A stretch of 64,000 nucleotides of DNA from Actinospica robiniae DSM 44927 (lineage in GTDB: Bacteria; Actinomycetota; Actinomycetes; Streptomycetales; Catenulisporaceae), in contig NZ_KI632511.1 of the NCBI RefSeq assembly GCF_000504285.1, forward strand, positions 7,236,154-7,300,153, given 5' to 3'. The translations under genes and the position numbers were made by a program. Shown here in pieces: positions 8,025-16,330 of this stretch (position 1 is its first letter; every line of letters begins with the position of its first letter). The notes under the pieces were generated by a model. It did no database searches. It was given only the letters and a program-made list of their open reading frames with translations, and was not told the origin of the DNA.

Positions 8025-9743
8025 ATGAGCGGCGACGATGCCGGTCCGGACGCGTTCAGCGCGCCCGAGCCCCCCATCGCGCCCGACGCCCCGCCCGCGC
8101 CGGACGCCATGACGCCCCCCTCCGCCCCGCAGCCACCAGGCTCTCCGCTGCCGGCCTCGCCAGGCTCCACGCCATCGTGCGAGCCGGGAACGCCAGGCTC
8201 CACGCCATCGTGCGAGTCGGCAACATCCCACGGCCCGCTGCAGCCGCACGACTCACCGTCGTCCCCGGCTTCATCGTCGTCTCCGGGTTCGCTGTCGTCC
8301 TCCGACTCGTCGTCGTCCCCGGGTTCGTCCTGGTCCTCCGACTCATCGTCATCCCCAGGTTCATCCTCGTCCTCCGACTCGTCGTCGTCCTCCGAGCCAC
8401 CGACGACCCACGATGCCGCAGCCGACGACCATCACGAGACCCTCGTCGCCACACTCTCCGAGCCGGTGCGCGCGCGAGTCCTCGACTTCGCCGCCCAGGT
8501 CGCAGGCGGCCTGAGTCACTCGGCGCTACCGGTGTCACTGCGCCCGTTCGCGCGGTTCACACCGGCGAAGCGCGCCCGGCTCGCCGCGACTCCGCTGGCC
8601 GCTGCGCTGGAGGCCGACGGCGTGTTCCGCGGCCGCGTCGCGGAGCGTGTGCGCGACACGTACCCGGAAGTGGCCGAGACCCTGTTCGCGGGCACGATCC
8701 CGCCCGCCGCCGACCCTCGTGACGTCGCGGCCATCGCGTACGTGCTGCGCCCGGACCGGTGGAGGCATCTCCTCGAGCAGGCGGAACTCGCTGCGCGCGA
8801 GGCCGAGCGTGCCTTGGCCGACGAGCACCTCGGCGACGAGGTGGCCAGGCTCAAGGCGGACATCGACACGCTTCGGGAGCAGACGAAGGCCGAGGTCGAG
8901 CAGCTGAAGGCGGAACTGACCGCCGAGCGCCGCGAAGGAGACTCGCTGCGGCGGCGCATCCGCCAACTTGAGGCCGATATGAGGCGTGCGCAGGCCCAGG
9001 CCCGCGAGGCTCAGGCGGAGGGCAGCGTCGTGCAGAACGCCGCCGCGGTCCAGGTCGCTGCCGCCGAAGCGGAACTGCGTCGAGTCCGCGCACGGCTCAC
9101 CGAGTCGGAAGCCGCGCTCGAGTCGGCTCGGCGCGCGAGCAAGGCAAGCCGCGGCGCCGACGACGTCCGGCTCCGGCTGCTGCTCGACACCATCAGCGAA
9201 GCCGCAGCCGGCCTGCAGCGCGAACTGGCCATCGCCCCGACCAGCGAGCGGCCGGCCGACACGGTCGAAGCCGTGCGCGCCGACGCGATCGGCGCCCACG
9301 ACGTCGAAGGCCAAGCCCGAGCCGGCGACGACCCGGCGCTACTCGACGCGATGCTCGCCCTGCCGCGCGCGCACATGATCGTCGACGGGTACAACGTGAC
9401 GAAGACCGGTTTTCCAACGCTCTCGCTCCACGAGCAGCGGATCAGGCTGCTCAAAGGCCTCGGCGGCATCGCCGCGCGCACCGGCGCCGAGATCACGTGT
9501 GTCTTCGACGGCGCGGAGCTCGCAGGCCCGGTGCCGGTGCCCCCGCACAAGGGCGTGAGGGTCCTGTTCTCGCGCGGTGGCGAGATCGCCGACGCGCTCA
9601 TCCGCCGCCTCGTCGCCGCCGAACCGCAAGGTCGCCCGCTGATCGTCGTCTCCTCCGACAAGGAGGTCGCTGACGGCGTCCGCCGTAGCGGCGCGCGGCC
9701 GGTGCCCTCATCGATGCTGGTCCGTCGCCTCGGCAGGTCGTAG
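8025..9743 (+). CDS. NYN-domain (PIN-like) protein with coiled coil
   Basis: The 572-residue protein has three parts. Residues about 1-130 are Pro/Ser-rich low complexity with runs of Ser-Ser-Asp. The middle (about 130-430) has an alpha-helical region and a long Ala/Glu/Arg coiled coil (VARLKADIDTLREQTKAEVE and similar). The C-terminal about 130 residues are a NYN domain, a PIN-like predicted RNase fold: MIVDGYNVTKTGFP, CVFDGAEL, GGEIADALIRRL and VVSSDKEVADGVRR supply the expected acidic residues. AGAGG precedes the ATG at 8025; ATG at 8022 is an alternative. RNA processing or decay is inferred from the fold only. Its 3' end is duplicated downstream. Confidence 0.85.
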   Translation: MSGDDAGPDAFSAPEPPIAPDAPPAPDAMTPPSAPQPPGSPLPASPGSTPSCEPGTPGSTPSCESATSHGPLQPHDSPSSPASSSSPGSLSSSDSSSSPGSSWSSDSSSSPGSSSSSDSSSSSEPPTTHDAAADDHHETLVATLSEPVRARVLDFAAQVAGGLSHSALPVSLRPFARFTPAKRARLAATPLAAALEADGVFRGRVAERVRDTYPEVAETLFAGTIPPAADPRDVAAIAYVLRPDRWRHLLEQAELAAREAERALADEHLGDEVARLKADIDTLREQTKAEVEQLKAELTAERREGDSLRRRIRQLEADMRRAQAQAREAQAEGSVVQNAAAVQVAAAEAELRRVRARLTESEAALESARRASKASRGADDVRLRLLLDTISEAAAGLQRELAIAPTSERPADTVEAVRADAIGAHDVEGQARAGDDPALLDAMLALPRAHMIVDGYNVTKTGFPTLSLHEQRIRLLKGLGGIAARTGAEITCVFDGAELAGPVPVPPHKGVRVLFSRGGEIADALIRRLVAAEPQGRPLIVVSSDKEVADGVRRSGARPVPSSMLVRRLGRS

Positions 9744-9864
9744 CGCCGGCTGGAGTGCGCAGTAGCTGCGTGTGTCTGCGCGCGGCCGGTGCCCTCATCG
9801 ATGCTGGTCCGTCGCCTCGGCAGGTTGTAGCGCCGGCTGGAGTGCGCAGCGGCTCCGCGCGTCT
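9691..9864 (+). repeat. 87-bp tandem duplication of the NYN gene 3' end
   Basis: Copy 1 (9691-9777) contains the last 17 codons and stop of the NYN gene plus 34 bp downstream; copy 2 (9778-9864) repeats it with a few substitutions near its 3' end and one C-to-T change next to the stop. The extra copy therefore carries an orphan C-terminal coding remnant outside any gene. No other feature is seen in the 9744-10070 spacer. Confidence 0.9.
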
Positions 9865-10070
9865 GCGTGCGTGTGGGCGTACTTATACGCCTGCCCATCC
9901 CCACGTCGTGCCCATGGCTGTCCCCGCGTAGCGCCCACGCCGTGCGGTGCCCTTGTCAGTCTCCGCATCGTGTTCATCCTCGTGCCGTCCGCGCTGCGGC
10001 GTTTCGGCTGCGTCGGCGGCCGCGATGGCGACGGGTGACGTCCCGTTGAGAGCATTCGAACCAGTGCGGA

Positions 10071-11657
10071 TCAGCAGGACTGTGTGGCCGGACGGAAGTT
10101 GAACCCGTTGTCCGGATCGGTCGTGGCCGCCGCGGTAGCCGGATTGACTCCGGTAGCCGGATTGCTCGCGCCGAGGCCGACATCCCTCGTCGGCTCGGCA
10201 GTCGGACTGATGGCACCGCCGCCGGAGTCGCCGGCATCCGCTTCGGGGGAGTGGCTGTCCTCGACGTTGTGGTCATCCGGCACGCCCGCCGTCTCCGCAG
10301 CCACCCCGATGCGCGTCCGCTCGGCCTGCTCGTCAGCGCCGATCGCCGATCGCCCGAGATCCGACGCGACCAGGTCGATCTGATGCTTGGGCACGACGTA
10401 GGCACGCCAAAGGAGGTAGCCGGCCCATACCGTTGCGATCACGAGCATGCCGTTTCGGCCGGCCAGGATGACCGCGGCGGTGGTGTTCCCCTTCAGCAGA
10501 CGGCTGAAGAGCAGTGGGAACTCCACCTGCGTGATCGCGATCGTCGCCATCAGCAGCCAGCACGGCCCGGCCAACACGGTTCCGCCGCTCCGCAGCGGCG
10601 TCAGCGCCAGGCAGAGGGCGATCAGACCGCAGACCCAGACGAGGTACTGCGGGCTCAGTACCCGGCTCGTGATGACCGAGATCAGCACTGCGACCAGGGC
10701 TGCGTCGTAGTACACGCCTTCGCTCCACCGCTCCGGCGTCAGCCGTGCCCGCCGTCGCCACCACAGTAGCCAGCAGAACCCCAAGAGCGTCAGGAGTTCG
10801 CAGAAGCTGGAGATCCAGCCGATACCGGGACCGGTGATCTCGAAGGAGCCGTAGCGGTTCTTGATCACCCCGTGGTAGCCCAGATGCCGCGCCAGCAAGA
10901 ACGGCGTCGCCAGTACCGACTCGACCTCGAGACCGCGGCCGTGCTGCTGAGTCAGGAAGCTCAGCGCGCCGGGGAAGAGGACGACGAGGAGCACCGTGGG
11001 CACGACGGCAGCCAGCACGGACCACGCGATTGCGCGGCGCCCGTTCGGCCCACGCGGCAACCCGAACACCAAGGCGATCGGCCAGATCTTGACGATCGTG
11101 CCGAGCCCGATCGCCACTCCGCGCACACGCCACGTCGATACCGCCGTCCGTAGCGCCACGGTGAGCCCCACCGATGCGATCATCGTCACGGCGATGTCAT
11201 AGCGGCCGAACACAATGGGCCCGAGCATGAAGATCGCCGTCACATAAACGTAAGCGCCGAGGTAGTCGGCCCGCTCGTGGCCGGTCTGCTCCGCCGTGCG
11301 CCAGCACCGGTAGATCACCAGCAGGAACACGATGAGATCCGAGCTGAGCGCCAGCAGGAAGAAGGCGCTGTAGTAGCTCAAGCCGGTGAACGAGCGGATC
11401 AGCCGCGGTACCGCGATGACGATGCCCGCGCCGGGCGGATACTGCCAGGTCGGATCGTGCTGCGGGAACCGTCCCTGCCCGAAGACCTGCGACCACCGGT
11501 TGTAGAGCTTGACGTCGCCGGTGATGTCGCCGTGCGAGATGTACGGGATGACGTTGTAGACGAACATCATCAGTACCGCCCTGGTCCACGCCCAGCACGC
11601 CGTGGGCAGCGCCGCAGAGCGCAGCCGCGCGGAAGTGAGCATGGCCCGGAGGGTCAT
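10071..11657 (-). CDS. GT87-like polyprenol-dependent mannosyltransferase
   Basis: This 528-residue polytopic membrane protein has about ten hydrophobic helices and an N-terminal pattern typical of GT-C glycosyltransferases of family GT87/DUF2029: GDVKLYNRWSQVFGQGRFP, then DPTWQYPPGAGIVIAVP. The Asp after the first helix and the Y-P-P-G motif match alpha-mannosyltransferases such as mycobacterial Rv2181, which add mannose from a polyprenyl-phosphate donor to lipomannan. The last about 110 residues form an Ala/Thr-rich cytoplasmic or extracytoplasmic tail with no known domain. It is divergent from the pimB' gene (60 bp), which fits a shared glycolipid pathway. Exact linkage specificity is unknown. 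Confidence 0.8.
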   Translation of the reverse strand: MTLRAMLTSARLRSAALPTACWAWTRAVLMMFVYNVIPYISHGDITGDVKLYNRWSQVFGQGRFPQHDPTWQYPPGAGIVIAVPRLIRSFTGLSYYSAFFLLALSSDLIVFLLVIYRCWRTAEQTGHERADYLGAYVYVTAIFMLGPIVFGRYDIAVTMIASVGLTVALRTAVSTWRVRGVAIGLGTIVKIWPIALVFGLPRGPNGRRAIAWSVLAAVVPTVLLVVLFPGALSFLTQQHGRGLEVESVLATPFLLARHLGYHGVIKNRYGSFEITGPGIGWISSFCELLTLLGFCWLLWWRRRARLTPERWSEGVYYDAALVAVLISVITSRVLSPQYLVWVCGLIALCLALTPLRSGGTVLAGPCWLLMATIAITQVEFPLLFSRLLKGNTTAAVILAGRNGMLVIATVWAGYLLWRAYVVPKHQIDLVASDLGRSAIGADEQAERTRIGVAAETAGVPDDHNVEDSHSPEADAGDSGGGAISPTAEPTRDVGLGASNPATGVNPATAAATTDPDNGFNFRPATQSC

Positions 11658-11717
11658 CGTGCCGCCTGTCTCTCATCCGGTTCGGGCATCACGGCGCGGA
11701 TCTGAGATCGTAGTCCC

Positions 11718-12887
11718 ATGTCCCGCACCCTCGTCGTGACCAACGACTACCCCCCGCGTCCCGGCGGTATCCAGGCATTCGTCCAAGCGATGGTCGATGG
11801 ATTCACCCCTTCGGACGTGGTCGTCTACGCGTCCACCTGGCGGGGTCACGCCGACGAGTGCGCCCAGTATGACCGGGAAAAGCCCTATCTGACGGTTCGT
11901 GACAAGACCACGGTCATGATTCCCGACCCGGTGCGGGTGCGCCGAGCGGTGGACATCGCCAAGGCCGAGGGCTGCGATCGGGTTTGGTTCGGCGCGGCCG
12001 CTCCTCTGGCGCTGATGGCGCCGTCACTCCGCAGACAAGCCGGTGTGGAGAGGTTGGTCGCGACGACGCACGGGCACGAAGCCGGCTGGGCGCAGTTGCC
12101 CGTCGCCCGGCAGTTGCTCCGACGCATCGGCGAGGGCGTGGATGTCGTCACCTATTTGACGGAGTACTACCACCGCAAGGTCGGCGACGTCTTGAGCCCC
12201 GCGGCTCGGGGTCGCATGACCCAACTGCATCCCGGCGTCGACGTCGACACGTTCCACCTCGGCGTACGTGCCGAGCCGGAGACTCTCGAGCTACGTCGGA
12301 GCCTCGGTTTGGCGGATCGCCCGACGGTGGTGTGCGTCTCCCGGCTCGTACCGCGTAAAGGCCAGGACACCCTTATCCGAGCGCTGCCGCGGATCCGCGA
12401 GCTCGTCCCCGATGCCGCCCTGCTCATCGGCAGCGGCGGCCCGTACCGTGGCGAGCTCGAGCGTCTCGCCAAGGAGACGGGCGTGGAACGGGACGTGGTC
12501 TTCAGCGGCCCGGTCTCGTGGTCCGAGCTTCCCCGCCTCTATGCGGCCGGTGACGTGTTCGCGATGCCCTGCCGTACCCGCCGCGGCGGTCTCGACATCG
12601 AAGGCTTAGGCATCGTCTACCTGGAAGCGGCCGCGCTGGGGATGGCAGTCGTCGGAGGCGACTCCGGCGGCGCTCCGGACGCGGTCCTCGACGGCGAGAC
12701 GGGATATGTCGTCCCCGGCGGAGGCGACGACGCTGTGCGTTGCACCGCCGAGCGCGTCGCCGAACTGCTCGCCGACCCGGCCAAGGCCGACCGGATGGGC
12801 AAGGCGGGCCGTGAATGGGTCGAGCACGAGTGGCGATGGCCGCTCGTACAGCGAAGGTTCCAGGAGCTGTTGGGCCTCGATGCTTGA
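11718..12887 (+). CDS. pimB: GDP-mannose-dependent phosphatidylinositol mannosyltransferase (PimB'-like)
   Basis: A 389-residue GT-B fold GT4 glycosyltransferase. The N-terminus TLVVTNDYPPRPGGIQAF is the acceptor-binding signature of PimB' (Rv2188c type), which adds the second mannose to phosphatidyl-myo-inositol mannosides at the cytoplasmic membrane face. The C-terminal half has VSRLVPRKGQDTLI, a nucleotide-sugar pocket, and the E-x7-E element EGLGIVYLE. There is no signal peptide. Its neighbour is a GT87-like transferase, and an FadD15 homolog lies further along, as in the mycobacterial block. In actinomycetes lacking PIM elaboration, homologs still serve PI-mannoside or related glycolipid synthesis, so substrate is likely but not proven. 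Confidence 0.88.
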   Translation: MSRTLVVTNDYPPRPGGIQAFVQAMVDGFTPSDVVVYASTWRGHADECAQYDREKPYLTVRDKTTVMIPDPVRVRRAVDIAKAEGCDRVWFGAAAPLALMAPSLRRQAGVERLVATTHGHEAGWAQLPVARQLLRRIGEGVDVVTYLTEYYHRKVGDVLSPAARGRMTQLHPGVDVDTFHLGVRAEPETLELRRSLGLADRPTVVCVSRLVPRKGQDTLIRALPRIRELVPDAALLIGSGGPYRGELERLAKETGVERDVVFSGPVSWSELPRLYAAGDVFAMPCRTRRGGLDIEGLGIVYLEAAALGMAVVGGDSGGAPDAVLDGETGYVVPGGGDDAVRCTAERVAELLADPAKADRMGKAGREWVEHEWRWPLVQRRFQELLGLDA

Positions 12888-13470
12888 TTGCTGAAGCCAG
12901 ACTCGCGGACGAGTCACGCCGCTTCTCGCTGCCGACGCCGTCCACGCGTGATGCGCCGCGTGCCCGATCTGAGCTCCCAACGCCAGCGCCGGCACCCGAC
13001 GCGAGTCTGACCCACGACGCGAGCGCCGGCACCAGTCAAGTGCTCGTTGAACCCGCTGACGGCGGCCGATATGTGCGCCGGGCCTATGCGAAAGCGTCCG
13101 TCCCAGCTGCGACGACGGCCCCCGGGCACGTCTGACGGATCATGACCACGATCGCCAGACGCGCCCGGCGGCTCGGCGTCGGCGCCGCCGCTGAGCTTCA
13201 TTGATCAGCAGCGACGCGATCGGTGCCCACTCGATCACTCCTGCGCAGTACGTATCTGCGCAGGTCCGCGCGTATTTCTCTCTTCAGTTGTCGATGGCGG
13301 ACTACCGCCGCAACTTCCTCGGATTCGTCATCTGCCTCCCCTGATCAGTTCGTTCACCCCGCGTGCTTACCTGTCTGCCATGGCTAGATCCACGGTAAGT
13401 AGCAGTTTGCCGACTGATCAAGAGACTTGAGGTCAATTCACCCGATGTGAGCAGCCGTCATATCTTCAGA
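12888..13470. other. 583-bp spacer without recognisable gene
   Basis: The spacer between pimB' and the toxin-like cassette contains no frame with family motifs. The portion 13200-13470 is visibly less GC-rich than its surroundings and abuts the accessory cassette, which suggests a junction of acquired DNA. No repeats, att-like duplication or tRNA end could be identified by eye. Confidence 0.5.
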
Positions 13471-14427
13471 TCACGTGCCGAGGCGTGGCTGGACACCGAT
13501 CTTCCGCGTCTCCTCGGTCACATCCTGGAGTTCCGCCTTCGGCGCCTGCGCCCGCCAGGCATGCCTGCCGGCCGACGCCAGACCGAGTTGTGCAGCCTGC
13601 TCGGCGTTGCCGGACGTCAGCGCGACCGTCGCATCCTGCTCGCCGAGAGCCAGGATCTCGAACGGAGCATCGCGCCACGTGCACAGCAGCCGGAAGTAGG
13701 AGACCTCCTCGCACTGAGGTTCAGTCAACTTGCGTGCGGATACCGACCCGTCCATCGACGTGCGGTAGGCGGTCACAGTGCCGTTGTCCGGACCGAAATC
13801 GGCGGGGTAGATCGTGCTCTGGTAGCCGATCAGTAGGCCCCGGTTCACGCTGCCGGTAGGAGCTTCGGCAGCCCTCCCCGAGCGCAGGCCGTGCTCCTCC
13901 GCCGCTGGAAACGAGCGCCAGCCTGAGTGACGACCGGTGTACGTGGCCACGCCTGCCTCGTAGCCGTCACCGCCGCTTTCGTTCATGTGCCACAGTTCGG
14001 CGCCGATAGGGATCTCTGTCAGTTCGAGCCAGTACTCTGGAACAGCAGTCGGCGCATACTTGGTGTAGCCCGTACCAAGGAACGGCGGCGGCAGCACCAG
14101 TGTCGAGCCCAGCCTTGCCGCGCCAGCCGTGCTTTGCCCGCCGAAGGATGCCGCGAACAGGCCAGGCCAGGACGCCGGAAACCGCAGCACGAACAGCCCG
14201 TCACCCTCAGGGAACTCGTCCGCCGCCTCGCTCAGCCCGTGGATCGCCCGCGCTTGTGCGCCCGAGTCCACGCGCACCACGTCGACCATGCGCGAGCACA
14301 GGCCCCACATCCGGAAGGGCTCGAAGAGCCCCGGAACAATGCTGTTGCCTGCGTAGAGTTCGGCGAGCTCGCGGGGAATCGGCAGCTGGATGACCGTCCT
14401 CGGGGACAGGCCGGGGGTGCTGGTCAT
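13471..14427 (-). CDS. Chimeric protein: toxin-C-terminus-like domain plus immunity-like domain
   Basis: No named family is recognised in these 318 residues. Residues about 75-173 resemble the C-terminus of the toxin-like neighbour (15272-16330): GLFVLRFPA, then PPFLGTGYT, a PE-W step, IGAELWHMNESG and GWRSF align with YQLRLPA, APFTGTGYT, VPEW, GSEIWQMNADG and KWRPF there. Residues about 194-310 resemble the two small neighbours: NRGLLIGYQSTIY, CTWRDAPFEILALGE and a terminal DVTEE match their RG/QG-x-xY, W-TYTWRGEPF and LTEHRED elements. No signal peptide or helix is present. The start overlaps the upstream stop (ATGA at 14424-14427). A decoy or immunity role is inference. Confidence 0.6.
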   Translation of the reverse strand: MTSTPGLSPRTVIQLPIPRELAELYAGNSIVPGLFEPFRMWGLCSRMVDVVRVDSGAQARAIHGLSEAADEFPEGDGLFVLRFPASWPGLFAASFGGQSTAGAARLGSTLVLPPPFLGTGYTKYAPTAVPEYWLELTEIPIGAELWHMNESGGDGYEAGVATYTGRHSGWRSFPAAEEHGLRSGRAAEAPTGSVNRGLLIGYQSTIYPADFGPDNGTVTAYRTSMDGSVSARKLTEPQCEEVSYFRLLCTWRDAPFEILALGEQDATVALTSGNAEQAAQLGLASAGRHAWRAQAPKAELQDVTEETRKIGVQPRLGT

Positions 14428-14828
14428 GGCTGCCGTTCTTCCTTCCACTGGGTCAGCAGGTCTTCCCGATGCTCCGTCAGATGCTGGACGTGCTCCGGGT
14501 CGAGGCTGATGGTGTAGATCTGGTGCGAGCCCTCGGAGGCGACCTCGCGCTCGAGCATCTCCCACGCGAACATGTGCGAGCCGCCCTTGTACTGCCCCTT
14601 GATCTTGCCATCCTGCACGCCGAGCACGCTGAAGGGCTGGCTTTCCCAGATGAACGTCCAGGAGGTCCGGTACCACTCTTCGAGCTCGTCGACGCCCACC
14701 CTCTGCTCGCGGCCGTCCTCGGGCAGGATCGTGATCTCCCGCCTGATGTTCGTCTGCGAGCTCGCCACGTACGTCCGGCCCTGGAACACGGCGAATGTGC
14801 CCGTCCGATACTCGTCCGCGGCGCCCAT
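14424..14828 (-). CDS. Immunity-like small protein, copy 2
   Basis: A 134-residue soluble acidic protein with no recognised family. It is a paralog of the preceding gene: FQGRTYVASSQTNI, then VDELEEWYRTSWTFIWESQPF, a Gly/Tyr-rich turn (GKIKGQYKGGS) and the closing LTEHREDLLTQW, which is nearly identical to the neighbour's end. The gene starts directly after the stop of its paralog and overlaps the next gene by ATGA. Pairs of small acidic paralogs directly after a toxin-like gene are typical of polymorphic-toxin immunity genes. This assignment rests on context, not on a domain match. Confidence 0.6.
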   Translation of the reverse strand: MGAADEYRTGTFAVFQGRTYVASSQTNIRREITILPEDGREQRVGVDELEEWYRTSWTFIWESQPFSVLGVQDGKIKGQYKGGSHMFAWEMLEREVASEGSHQIYTISLDPEHVQHLTEHREDLLTQWKEERQP

Positions 14829-15275
14829 CTAGGTCGCCTGCCTGTTCTGCCACGCCTGCAGCAGGTCCTCGCGGTGCTCGGTGAGGTCGTCCACCTCGTC
14901 CAGTGGCACATTGCCGTCGTACTCGATGGCTCCCACACGTCGGAGGTGCTCGTCGGCGAACTTCACGTTCGAGCCCTCGTAATAGCCGCCCAGCATGCCG
15001 GTTTCGGACAGCCCGATACTCGTGAACGGCTCGCCGCGCCATGTGTAGGTCCAGCGTGACCGGTACCACTCGTCGAGTTCGGCGGGATCCACCAGGTAGA
15101 CGGCATCTTCGGGTGCTCCGTACGGCTGGAGGCCCGGGGGCGCCGGATCGTCGCTCTGCAGGATGAGCGAGATGAACGGCTTGATCCGGTCGCTGCCTCC
15201 GGCCTGGTAAGGCGTGCCGCGGTAGACGGCGGTCTCGACGGCCCGATAGCGGAAGCGTTCCTGAAAGGTGGTCAT
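14829..15275 (-). CDS. Immunity-like small protein, copy 1
   Basis: A 148-residue soluble protein of no recognised family, paralogous to the following gene: YRGTPYQAGGSDRI, then DPAELDEWYRSRWTYTWRGEPF, GMLGGYYEGSNVKFADEHL and DDLTEHREDLLQAW. GGAGG lies 8-9 nt before the ATG at 15275; an in-frame ATG 15 nt upstream overlaps that Shine-Dalgarno and is less likely. The start overlaps the toxin-like gene's stop as ATGA, so the two should be made together, as expected if this protein protects the producer. The function is inference. Confidence 0.6.
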   Translation of the reverse strand: MTTFQERFRYRAVETAVYRGTPYQAGGSDRIKPFISLILQSDDPAPPGLQPYGAPEDAVYLVDPAELDEWYRSRWTYTWRGEPFTSIGLSETGMLGGYYEGSNVKFADEHLRRVGAIEYDGNVPLDEVDDLTEHREDLLQAWQNRQAT

Positions 15276-16330
15276 TGGAACGGCCTCCATTTTCCAAGGG
15301 TCTTATCGAAGTAGCCGGCCGCCGACTCCGTCCCGTCCGCGTTCATCTGCCAGATCTCGGAGCCGTCGGGCAGTGTGTCGCGCGGAGCGTTCCACTCTGG
15401 CACGCCTCCCTGGGTGTATCCGGTCCCGGTGAACGGTGCGTCCCAGACCTTTCCGCTGCCCTGGCCGGCCGCCTGCGCTACTTCGTCGGCTTTCGTTTGG
15501 AGTGCGCCTGCATCGGCACCGTCCTGCGCCACAGTGCCGTAGGTGGGCGACAAGCCGTCGAGCTTCTCCGGCGCGGGCAGTCGCAGCTGATAGGCAGAGG
15601 TCGCGTCGCCCTGCACCGGGCTCCAGCCGGCGCCGCCATCGTCCAACGCGAGATCCTGGCGCAGCGCTCCCGGAGTGGTCAGGTCGGCTGTGTCCGTGCC
15701 GCGGGCGATCGAACCGCCCCACTGCGTGGGATCGAACGCCTTGCCGTCGGGCATGTGGGCGGCATTGTCCATGTAGGCCTTGTAGACGTCCGGGTGCAGC
15801 ACCTTGGTGACCATCTGGCCGTCATGAATCTGGATCGAGTTGCGTACCGACACGACGTCGTCGATCTGCTCCGACGATAGGTCGTTCGTGGGCTGGACGC
15901 GCATTTGATCATACTGCTCGCGGCTGACGCTGCGGCCCTGAAGCGCGTCGTCGATCTCATCGTTGAAGTTCGGCGAGTCGCGCAACGCTTGATTGTCGTA
16001 CTTAGGCGTGGGCGTATTCGGGGTGGCCCTGCCGTCGTCGCCGTCATCCAGCCGCTGCTGCAGCGTTGTGCCCTTGACCTGTTCCTCGGGGGCGGCGTTG
16101 GGGCCCTCGACCGCCTTGGCCTCGATTTTCGTCGGGTCCTTGGGCATCTCGGCCGTGATCTTCCCCGTGACCGCCGTCTCGTTCTCCGAGGCAGCGGTCA
16201 AACACTTGCCGCCGCGCTGTACGGCCGAGTCGAGGACGTCGCCATGCTGCTCGGCTATCTTCGGGACGGCCTTCTCCGCGTCGTTCTTGAGGCCGACGAA
16301 GATGGCCTTCTCTTCTCCGCCCTCTGCCAT
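15272..16330 (-). CDS. Putative polymorphic-toxin-like protein
   Basis: No named family is recognised in this 352-residue protein. Residues 1-60 are a short helical segment (AIFVGLKNDAEKAVPKIAEQ) like secreted WXG-type partners, 60-120 form a Pro/Asp-rich linker, and 120-352 are a compact C-terminal domain with VVSVRNSIQIHDGQMVTKVL, WGGSIARGTDTADLTTPGAL and the terminal module APFTGTGYT-x-VPEW-x-GSEIWQMN-x-KWRPF. It lacks a signal peptide. The start overlaps the stop of the helical carrier gene (ATGA), and two small immunity-like paralogs follow. Carrier-toxin-immunity order is typical of type VII-linked effectors; the catalytic activity cannot be deduced. Confidence 0.6.
   Translation of the reverse strand: MAEGGEEKAIFVGLKNDAEKAVPKIAEQHGDVLDSAVQRGGKCLTAASENETAVTGKITAEMPKDPTKIEAKAVEGPNAAPEEQVKGTTLQQRLDDGDDGRATPNTPTPKYDNQALRDSPNFNDEIDDALQGRSVSREQYDQMRVQPTNDLSSEQIDDVVSVRNSIQIHDGQMVTKVLHPDVYKAYMDNAAHMPDGKAFDPTQWGGSIARGTDTADLTTPGALRQDLALDDGGAGWSPVQGDATSAYQLRLPAPEKLDGLSPTYGTVAQDGADAGALQTKADEVAQAAGQGSGKVWDAPFTGTGYTQGGVPEWNAPRDTLPDGSEIWQMNADGTESAAGYFDKTLGKWRPFQ

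Noticed and set aside
12888-13470. Small genes in the spacer after pimB
   Set aside because: Short frames on both strands lack ribosome sites and motifs.
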